Below, in pieces: positions 58,092 through 64,000 of a DNA stretch of 64,000 nucleotides. Both the position numbers and the translations under genes were made by a program. Under the pieces are notes generated by a model. It did not search any database. It saw nothing but the letters and a program-made list of their open reading frames with translations, and was not told the origin of the DNA. Every line of letters begins with the position of its first letter. The stretch's first letter is position 1. Source of the DNA: Actinomycetota bacterium (GTDB lineage Bacteria > Actinomycetota > Actinomycetes > S36-B12 > CAIYMF01). The stretch covers positions 62,001 through 126,000 of the forward strand of contig JAIUOK010000003.1 of assembly GCA_020161245.1 (NCBI GenBank). Reading direction: 5' to 3'.

Positions 58092-59265
58092 CCCGCACGA
58101 GCACCCGTCCGGCCGCCTCGTCGAGGCGACCCGGACGGGCTCGACGGGCCGAGCCACCCTCGCCGACTGGCTCACCCCCGACCACATCGGCTGGTCGGTC
58201 CGGCATGCGCGCGAGCTGCTGCCCACCGAGCGGATCCGCTCGGCGCAGCAGCCGCGCGAGCTGCCGGAGGAGTTCCAGGACGACCTGCTGCTCGCCACGA
58301 TCGAGGCGCACGACGGCCCGATCGCGCTGCACGACCTCCTGCACGACCGCGAGCGCGACGCCCTCGTCGTGCTCAAGGACGGGAAGGTCGTCCTCGACTG
58401 GGCCGCGCCGGGCGTGCGCGACGACGAGCAGCACCTCATGTTCAGCGTCACCAAGGCCGTGACCGGCACGCTCGCGTGCGCTCTGGCGACGCGCGGGCTG
58501 CTCGACCTGTCGGCCGCCGCCTCCGACGTCGTGCCCGAGCTCGCGCCGTCCGCGCTGGGCAGCGCGACGGTCCGCCAGCTGATGGACATGGAAGCCGCGT
58601 TCGCCTACGTCGAGGACTACTCGCCGGGCGAGGACCTGCGGGCCTACCGCGAGGCCTGCGGCTGGTACCCCGCGCCGCCGGACGCCCGCTCGCTGCGCGA
58701 GTACCTGGTGCACCGGACACCCGACGGCCCGCACGGCGAGCGCTTCCGCTACCTCTCGCCCACCACCGAGGCGCTCGCCTGGGTGTGCGCGCGTGCGGCC
58801 GGCACGACCTGGGCCGAGGCCGTCGAGCGGCTGCTGTGGCTGCCGGCGGGGACCGAGCTCGGCGGCTACGTGACCCTCGATCGCGAGGGCACGCCGCGGG
58901 CCGCCGGCGGGCTGTGCGCCCTGCCCCGCGACGTGGCCCGCTTCGGCCTGCTCATGGCCGAGCGCAGCGACGTCGTGTCGCCGGAGCTGTGGGACGACAT
59001 CCTGCACGGCGGCAGCAAGCAGCGTTGGGCCGCAGGCGATTTCGCCGATCTGTTCCCCGGCGGCGCCTACCGGTCGGGCTGGTACACGCCCAACCTCGAC
59101 CCCGACGTCGCGCTCGGGATCGGCATCCACGGCCAGATGCTCTACGTCGACGTCCCGCGCCAGGTCGTGGTCGTGGTGCTGTCGTCGTTCAGCGACCCGG
59201 ACGCCGACGCCTGGCACCTCGACAACCACGCGCTCTGCCGCACCCTCGCCCACGCCCTCGCCTAG
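58069..59265 (+). CDS. Serine hydrolase of the beta-lactamase fold (NylB-like), probable CTG start
   Basis: A 398-residue protein if read from CTG 58069. Residues about 30-110 (TLADWLTPDHIGWSVRHARE, then LHDLLHDRERDALVVLKDGK) match the conserved N-terminus of 'serine hydrolase' proteins related to 6-aminohexanoate-dimer hydrolase. The catalytic SxxK is in FSVTKAVTG, with RYLSPTTEAL and a C-terminal GIGIHGQMLYVD. The frame has no ATG, GTG or TTG between an upstream stop and GTG 58369, which would delete ~100 conserved residues. CTG 58069 has GGAGG 6 bases upstream, inside the E2 gene end. Substrate unknown; the gene is coupled to the E1-E2 operon by overlap. Confidence 0.78.
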   Translation: MSSSHSADPHEHPSGRLVEATRTGSTGRATLADWLTPDHIGWSVRHARELLPTERIRSAQQPRELPEEFQDDLLLATIEAHDGPIALHDLLHDRERDALVVLKDGKVVLDWAAPGVRDDEQHLMFSVTKAVTGTLACALATRGLLDLSAAASDVVPELAPSALGSATVRQLMDMEAAFAYVEDYSPGEDLRAYREACGWYPAPPDARSLREYLVHRTPDGPHGERFRYLSPTTEALAWVCARAAGTTWAEAVERLLWLPAGTELGGYVTLDREGTPRAAGGLCALPRDVARFGLLMAERSDVVSPELWDDILHGGSKQRWAAGDFADLFPGGAYRSGWYTPNLDPDVALGIGIHGQMLYVDVPRQVVVVVLSSFSDPDADAWHLDNHALCRTLAHALA

Positions 59266-59274
59266 GAGGACTCC

Positions 59275-60120
59275 TCAGGGGGTGATGGCGAGGGCTTGGG
59301 GGAGGCGGGCGGCGAGGCCGGGGTCGCCGGAGAGCTCGATGCGGGCGAGGACGGCGGGATCGTCGGTGTCGAGGCGCCCGGCGGCCAGGCGCGCGTAGGT
59401 CTCCCAGTCGGTCGTGATGCCGATGGTCGGCGCGTCGACCGGCCCGCTGTCGCGCCCCTTGCCGTCGTCGGCCACGACGGCGTAGCGCTCGAAGGCGATC
59501 GGGCCGGTCACGGTGAGACGCACCGTCGTCCCGGTCGGGGCCCCCACGTTGCGCGAGAGGACGAAGCCCAGGGTGCGCGCCTCCTGCACCGCGGTCACCT
59601 GCGCGCCGGGGGAGGCGAGATTGGCGGGCAGCCCGGTGGCGCGCCGGATGTCCTGCTCGTGGGTCCACGAGTCGAAGGTGCGCATCCGGATCATCCGGTC
59701 GAAGGGCACGGGCGTGCCGAAGACGCCGGGCACCTCGGTCTCGAGAGTCAGCGGGTCGTTGGCCATGAGCTGGGCCAGCCGCACGTCGACGAGACCCGCG
59801 AGCTCGTCGCAGCACTCCTGCTGCGCCATGCCGCGCCGCGCCTCGACGCCGAGCTCGGTGGCCCGGCCGAAGTCGTTGGTCACGTGAGGGAAGCGCGACC
59901 AGTCCACCTCGGGCAGGTCCTGCAGCCGGCCCGCGAGGAACGACTCGATCCACGCGAGGTGCCGCACGATGTCGCCGCAGCTCCACCCCGGGCACTCGGT
60001 GGGCGCCTCCCACTGCTCCGGCGTCAGCCGCCGGCCGAGCTCGGCCACGGTCTGCAGCGTCGACTCCCACGCCGCGAGCAGCTGCTGGACGCCGTAGGAC
60101 TCCGCCTCGAGGGTGCTCAT
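59275..60120 (-). CDS. Maleylpyruvate isomerase-family mycothiol-dependent-type protein (DinB fold)
   Basis: A 281-residue protein of the TIGR03083 family. The N-terminal four-helix DinB/MDMPI domain includes QWEAPTECPGWSCGDIVRHL with the metal-ligand histidine H54, and FDSWTHEQDIRRATGLP with a second histidine. An SCP2-like C-terminal domain ends near PGLAARLPQALAI. Characterised members use mycothiol as cofactor, which fits an ino1-containing actinobacterium. The substrate is unknown. A TAGCGT hexamer 7 bases before the ATG suggests leaderless expression. Confidence 0.87.
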   Translation of the reverse strand: MSTLEAESYGVQQLLAAWESTLQTVAELGRRLTPEQWEAPTECPGWSCGDIVRHLAWIESFLAGRLQDLPEVDWSRFPHVTNDFGRATELGVEARRGMAQQECCDELAGLVDVRLAQLMANDPLTLETEVPGVFGTPVPFDRMIRMRTFDSWTHEQDIRRATGLPANLASPGAQVTAVQEARTLGFVLSRNVGAPTGTTVRLTVTGPIAFERYAVVADDGKGRDSGPVDAPTIGITTDWETYARLAAGRLDTDDPAVLARIELSGDPGLAARLPQALAITP

Positions 60121-60127
60121 GCCGCGG

Positions 60128-60133
60128 ACGCTA
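60128..60133 (-). promoter_or_regulatory. -10 hexamer for leaderless MDMPI-family mRNA
   Basis: The minus-strand sequence TAGCGT is followed by seven bases and the ATG at 60120. Confidence 0.5.
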
Positions 60134-60179
60134 CGCCCCGGCCGCCCCGGCAGGGGCGGCGTCCGGCGAGGATGGTCCC

Positions 60180-61598
60180 ATGACGCTCACCGCGGGGTGG
60201 GCCGCCCACTGGAGGGCGCGCCCGGACGACGTCGTGCTGCTCGACGCCGTCGACGGCACGGCACTGACCGGCACCGACGTCGACGATCGGACGGCGTCCC
60301 TCGCGGGCCGCCTCGCCGCAGCCGGTCTGCGCCCCGGCGACCGGGTGCTGCTCTCGTGCGGACCGTCGGTATCCACGGTGCTGGCCTATGCCGCGGTGCT
60401 GCGGCTCGGCGCCGTGGTCGTGCCGGCCAACACCGCGTACACGTCGTCGGAGCTCGGGCACATCGTCGGCGACGTGCGCCCGGTGCTCGCGGTGCTCGAC
60501 GACCCGGCGCGGCTCGACGGCCTCCCCCTCGGCAGCTGGGACGCGTCGTTCGAGGGCCTGCCCGGCGGCGACGAGGCGGCGCTCGACGCGGCGTCCGACG
60601 ACGACCTCGCGATGGTGGCCTACACGTCCGGGACGACCGGGCGGCCCAAGGGCGCGATGCTCTCGGCCGGCAACCTGCGCGCCGGCGCCGAGGCGCTGGT
60701 CGAGGCGTGGGGCTGGACGGCGTCGGACCGGCTCGTGCACGCGCTACCGATGTTCCACATGCACGGCCTCGGCGCAGCGCTCAACGGGACCTTCACCGCC
60801 GGCGCGTCGGCCGTGGTGATGCCGCGGTTCGAGGCGCACGCCGTCGTCGAGGCGGCCGACCGCTACGGCGCGACGATGTTCTTCGGCGTCCCCACCATGT
60901 ACGCGAGGCTGGCCGAGGCCGGCGCGCTGCCGGCGCTCGCGGGCCTCCGGCTGCTCGTCTCCGGCTCCGCGCCGCTCGACCCGCTGCTCTTCGAGCGGGT
61001 GCGCGCGGAGGCCGGCCAGGCCCCGGTCGAGCGCTACGGCATGAGCGAGACGGTGATGCTCTGCTCCAACTCCCTCGACGACCGCGTGCCGGGCTGCGTC
61101 GGCCGGCCGCTCCCCGGAGTCGGAGTGCGGCTCGGCGAGGGCGGCGCCGTGGAAGTCATGGGCCCCAACGTGTTCCGAGGCTACTGGGAGCGTCCCGAGG
61201 CCACCGCGGAGGCGTTCACCGACGACGGATGGTTCCGCACCGGCGACGTCGGGCGCTTCGACGGCGAGGGCCGCCTCTACCTCGTCGGGCGGGCCAGCGA
61301 CCTCATCATCACGGGCGGCTACAACGTCTACCCGCGCGAGGTCGAGGACGCGCTGCTGGCCCACGACGGCGTCGTCGATGCCGCGGTCGTCGGCCTCCCC
61401 GACCCCACGTGGGGCGAGACGGTCGCCGCGTTCCTCGTCGGCGACGCCGACCCCGACGCCGTGGCCGCGACTGCCGCAGAGCGCCTGGCCGCCTACAAGC
61501 GCCCGCGCGCGTGGTTCGTCGTCGACGAGCTGCCCCGCAACGCGATGGGCAAGGTGCGCCGCGACATCCTGCGCGACCAGGCCCTCCGCTCGGACTGA
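60180..61598 (+). CDS. AMP-forming acyl-CoA synthetase (malonyl-CoA synthetase-like)
   Basis: A 472-residue adenylating enzyme with YTSGTTGRPKGAML (P-loop), RYGMSETVMLCSN, DGWFRTGDVGRFDGEGRLYLVGR and the C-terminal catalytic lysine region PRNAMGKVRRDIL. It is shorter than fatty acyl-CoA ligases and most like MatB/CaiC-type synthetases for small or dicarboxylic acids; the true substrate is unknown. GAGGATGG precedes the ATG. The stop TGA lies at the beginning of a family-4 palindrome. Confidence 0.9.
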   Translation: MTLTAGWAAHWRARPDDVVLLDAVDGTALTGTDVDDRTASLAGRLAAAGLRPGDRVLLSCGPSVSTVLAYAAVLRLGAVVVPANTAYTSSELGHIVGDVRPVLAVLDDPARLDGLPLGSWDASFEGLPGGDEAALDAASDDDLAMVAYTSGTTGRPKGAMLSAGNLRAGAEALVEAWGWTASDRLVHALPMFHMHGLGAALNGTFTAGASAVVMPRFEAHAVVEAADRYGATMFFGVPTMYARLAEAGALPALAGLRLLVSGSAPLDPLLFERVRAEAGQAPVERYGMSETVMLCSNSLDDRVPGCVGRPLPGVGVRLGEGGAVEVMGPNVFRGYWERPEATAEAFTDDGWFRTGDVGRFDGEGRLYLVGRASDLIITGGYNVYPREVEDALLAHDGVVDAAVVGLPDPTWGETVAAFLVGDADPDAVAATAAERLAAYKRPRAWFVVDELPRNAMGKVRRDILRDQALRSD

Positions 61599-61641
61599 TC
61601 GCTTTCGCGTGAGGGCCCGGTAGACGCGGATCCGATCAGTC
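61593..61641. repeat. Family-4 palindrome, copy 2
   Basis: GACTGATCG pairs with CGATCAGTC, with an inner CGCGT/ACGCG pair. Related to 43503-43558 by GACTGATCG. It contains the stop codon of the preceding gene. Confidence 0.7.
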
Positions 61642-61677
61642 TCAGCGAGGGACCCGGCTGCTGAGAGGATGGAGGGC

Positions 61678-62451
61678 ATGAGCCGCGTCGCCGTGATCCA
61701 GCTCGACTCGTCCGACACCGAGCCGGCGGCCGAGCGCATCGAGCGCGCAGCCCGCATCGTCGAGGCGCTCGAGCGCGTCGACGTCGCCGTCCTGCCCGAG
61801 CTGTGGCACGTCGGGGCGTTCGACCTCGGGGCGGCCAAGGCGCACTCCGAGCCCATCGACGGCCCGCTCGTGACGCGGATGCGTGGGGCGGCGAAGGCTG
61901 CCGGCATCGTGCTCGACATGGGCTCGTTCGCCGAGCTCGAGGGCAGCCAGCGGTTCAACACCCGCGTCGTGATCGACGTCGACGGCGAGATCCTCGCGAC
62001 CTACCGCAAGCAGCACCTGTTCGGCTGGGAGGACGGCGAGCCCTCGGTGATGACGGCGGGCGACTCGCTCGTGGTGCTGCCGACGCCGCTCGGCGCCACC
62101 GGTCTCGCCACCTGCTACGACCTCCGCTTCCCGGAGATGTTCCGCCGCCTGCTCGATTCCGGCTCCGAGACGTTCCTCATCGCCTCGGGCTGGCCCGCAC
62201 TGCGCATCGAGCACTGGGCGGTGCTCAACCGCGCCCGGGCCATCGAGGACCAGTGCTGGGTGGTCGCCTGCAACGGGGCCGGGACCCACAACGGCGTCAC
62301 GCTGGGCGGCCGGTCGGTCGTAGTCGACCCGCGCGGCACCGTCGTGGCGGAGGCGGGCAGCGACGAGGAGATCCTGTTCGTCGACGTCGACACCGCGATC
62401 GTCCACGAGTGGCGCCGCGCCTTCCCCGTCCTCGCCGACCGCCGGCTGTAG
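61678..62451 (+). CDS. Nitrilase-superfamily carbon-nitrogen hydrolase (omega-amidase-like)
   Basis: A 257-residue amidohydrolase with the Glu-Lys-Cys triad E41 (LPELW), K111 (YRKQHLFGWEDGE) and C146 (GLATCYDLRFPEMFR). It resembles YafV/omega-amidase and NIT-type enzymes acting on deaminated glutamine or glutathione; the substrate is inferred only from family likeness. GGAGGG immediately upstream favours the ATG at 61678 over one 9 bases earlier. It ends 9 bases from the convergent DUF1801 gene. Confidence 0.9.
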   Translation: MSRVAVIQLDSSDTEPAAERIERAARIVEALERVDVAVLPELWHVGAFDLGAAKAHSEPIDGPLVTRMRGAAKAAGIVLDMGSFAELEGSQRFNTRVVIDVDGEILATYRKQHLFGWEDGEPSVMTAGDSLVVLPTPLGATGLATCYDLRFPEMFRRLLDSGSETFLIASGWPALRIEHWAVLNRARAIEDQCWVVACNGAGTHNGVTLGGRSVVVDPRGTVVAEAGSDEEILFVDVDTAIVHEWRRAFPVLADRRL

Positions 62452-62460
62452 CGGCCGGGC

Positions 62461-63027
62461 TCAGCGACCCTTGTCGGTCACTGTCGCGGGGGCGCCGGAG
62501 ACGTCGTAGGTGGTCCACTCGCCGACCTGGCGGCCGCGGTCGAAGGTGCCGCTGCGCAGGAGGGTGCCGTCCTTGCGCCACCACTGCCATGCGCCGTGCA
62601 GCTCGCCGTCCTTCATGCGGCCCTTGGCCTTCAGCCCGCCGTCGGGATAGAAGTCGCGCGTCGCTCCCTTGCTGTCCGGCACCATCGAGATCTCGGCGAA
62701 CCGCGCAGCGAGGAGCTTCTTGAGCAGGGTCTTCGGGAGGCTCGCATCGGCGCCGACCTTCACCGTGCCCTTGGTGACCTCGTAGCTGGAGAGCGCGTCG
62801 CCCAGCGCCTCGGTGACGCTGCCGGAGAACGGGGCGTAGGCCCAGTGGTTCTTCGCCGACACCACGCCGGCGACAGCGATGCCGCCGTCGACCTTCCATG
62901 CGGGCATGCCGTAGGCGAGGCCCTCCTCGGCGCGCGGCAGCAGCGCGCGGATCGCGGAGGCGGCCTCGGCCAGCCGCAGTCGCTGCGGCTCGGGCTGACG
63001 GGCGATGTAGTCGTCGATCTCGCTCAT
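62461..63027 (-). CDS. DUF1801 domain protein with C-terminal MORN/YwqK-like repeats
   Basis: A 188-residue fusion. Residues 1-115 form a DUF1801/YdhG-like domain (EIDDYIARQPEPQRLRLAEA, EGLAYGMPAWKVDGGIAVAG, YAPFSGSVTEALGDAL). The C-terminal ~70 residues contain MORN-type repeats (DFYPDGGLKAKGRMKDGELHG, WRKDGTLLRSGTFDRGRQVG), as in YwqK antitoxin-like proteins. Neither part has a proven biochemical role. It was kept as one gene because the frame is continuous with no internal stop. The ATG has AGGATG upstream. Confidence 0.8.
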   Translation of the reverse strand: MSEIDDYIARQPEPQRLRLAEAASAIRALLPRAEEGLAYGMPAWKVDGGIAVAGVVSAKNHWAYAPFSGSVTEALGDALSSYEVTKGTVKVGADASLPKTLLKKLLAARFAEISMVPDSKGATRDFYPDGGLKAKGRMKDGELHGAWQWWRKDGTLLRSGTFDRGRQVGEWTTYDVSGAPATVTDKGR

Positions 63028-63117
63028 GCCCACATCCTGCTCCGACGGCAGTCCCGGTGTCCGGAGTCCGCACGACGCGTCGGAATCCGCGGCACCGCCG
63101 TGGGGTTGGATACCTGC

Positions 63118-64000
63118 GTGACGACGCGTGCGCGGGTACGGGCCCCGGAGCTGGTGGGCCGGCAGGGCTGGCTCAACACGGGGGGCCGCGATCTGTCGCT
63201 GGCCGACCTCCGCGGCAAGATCGTGCTGCTCGACTTCTGGACCTTCTGCTGCGTCAACTGCCTGCATGTCCTCGACGAGCTGCGCCCGCTCGAGGAGAAG
63301 TACGCCGACGTGCTGGTGACCGTCGGCGTCCACTCGCCCAAGTTCGTCCACGAGGCCGAGCATGCGGCGGTCGTCGCCGCCGTCGAGCGGTACGGCGTCG
63401 AGCACCCGGTCCTCGACGACCCCGACCTCGCGACGTGGAAGCAGTACGCCGTCCGCGCGTGGCCCACGCTCGCCGTCGTCGATCCCGAGGGGTACGTCGT
63501 CGCGCAGATGAGCGGTGAGGGCCACGCGCATGCGCTCGATGCGCTCCTCGGCGAGCTTGTCGCGGAGCACGCCGCGAAGGGCACGCTGCACCGCGGCGAC
63601 GGGCCGTACGTGCCGCCGGCGCCGCGCGACGAGCTGCTGTCGTTCCCGGGCAAGGCCCTGGTGCTCGACGATGGCACCGTGCTCGTCAGCGACTCCGCGC
63701 ACCACTCGATCGCGCACCTCGAGGCCGACGGCGCCACGCTGATCCGACGGATCGGGGACGGCATCCGCGGACTGGCTGACGGGCCAGCCGGCTCCGCGCG
63801 GTTCAGCGAGCCCAACGGCCTGCTGCGGCTGCCGCCCGACGCCGCGGCCTCTGCGGGGTACGACGTCGTGATCGCCGACACCGTGAACCACGCGCTGCGC
63901 GGTCTCGACACCTCTACCTGGACCGTGCGCACCCTTGCCGGCACCGGGGCGCAGTGGATGCAGGGCGATCCGACGTCCGGCGCAGCGGTCGACGTCGCGC
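63118..64000 (+). CDS. Thioredoxin-like/NHL-repeat protein, truncated by the window edge
   Basis: The frame runs from GTG 63118 off the end of the window (294 codons visible). Residues 1-150 are a TlpA/AhpC-TSA-type thioredoxin fold with the active-site-like WTFCCVNCLHVLDELRPL. An NHL beta-propeller follows (KALVLDDGTVLVSDSAHHSI, EPNGLLRLP, DTVNHALRGLD). This combination is the bacterial NHLRC2-like family ('NHL domain-containing thioredoxin'). No signal peptide is visible, so it is probably cytoplasmic. The 3' part and its stop lie beyond 64000. Confidence 0.85.
   Translation, partial: MTTRARVRAPELVGRQGWLNTGGRDLSLADLRGKIVLLDFWTFCCVNCLHVLDELRPLEEKYADVLVTVGVHSPKFVHEAEHAAVVAAVERYGVEHPVLDDPDLATWKQYAVRAWPTLAVVDPEGYVVAQMSGEGHAHALDALLGELVAEHAAKGTLHRGDGPYVPPAPRDELLSFPGKALVLDDGTVLVSDSAHHSIAHLEADGATLIRRIGDGIRGLADGPAGSARFSEPNGLLRLPPDAAASAGYDVVIADTVNHALRGLDTSTWTVRTLAGTGAQWMQGDPTSGAAVDVA

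Overview
The window is a chromosomal segment of a very GC-rich actinobacterium. The gene order ino1 / PadR / DUF5318 / PBP1 / GT87 family / rpsF-ssb-rpsR-rplI / dnaB matches the block found near oriC in mycobacteria and streptomycetes. A FemX-type aminoacyl transferase next to an alanine-racemase-like gene suggests a peptidoglycan with an added bridge residue, as in LL-DAP/Gly Propionibacteriales. My best guess is a Nocardioidaceae-type organism such as Aeromicrobium or Nocardioides. This is inference from gene content, not a phylogeny.

Layout. 0-10.4 kb: membrane proteins, an MFS exporter, inositol-1-phosphate synthase with its PadR regulator and a perfect inverted-repeat operator, then DUF5318, a bifunctional penicillin-binding protein and a GT87 glycosyltransferase. 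10.4-24.4 kb: genes interrupting the conserved block, namely alanine racemase, a lipoprotein, FemX, the sulfate-activation operon cysD-cysNC-tauE, exonuclease III, a MalY-type C-S lyase and a PadR-ABC-FtsX operon. 24.4-32 kb: the rpsF-ssb-rpsR-rplI operon, an AbiEi/PD-(D/E)XK-like gene between two palindromes, LMW phosphatase plus VOC, MATE and dnaB. 32-41.6 kb: small enzymes, a DMT exporter and the complete cytochrome bd operon cydABDC. 41.6-54.4 kb: a SigE-family sigma factor with a membrane partner, a GNAT protein, an FeS-cluster photolyase, a giant secreted subtilase with a TrmB/LuxR-type regulator, a repeat-bounded lipoprotein cassette, and an FAD oxidoreductase divergent from a LysR. 54.4-64 kb: 2-oxoacid dehydrogenase E1alpha-E1beta-E2, a serine hydrolase apparently starting at CTG, a mycothiol-dependent-type DinB protein, an acyl-CoA synthetase, a nitrilase-family amidohydrolase, a DUF1801/MORN fusion and a truncated thioredoxin/NHL protein.

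Together the genes cover cell-wall synthesis, sulfur activation, inositol supply (hence phosphatidylinositol and mycothiol), replication and translation, and a low-oxygen oxidase.

The most unusual feature is a set of intergenic palindromic repeats in several families. The main family is a ~187-bp element with ~55-bp inverted arms. It occurs as two asymmetric copies in opposite orientation (10.4 and 18.7 kb) and as a ~785-bp version at 51.1-51.9 kb that carries a small lipoprotein gene between two arms of the same type. Smaller palindromes supply the stop codons of three genes. Many genes have a TANNNT -10 hexamer exactly 6-7 nt before the start codon, which points to widespread leaderless transcription and supports several start choices. 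No tRNA, rRNA, CRISPR array or transposase gene was seen.
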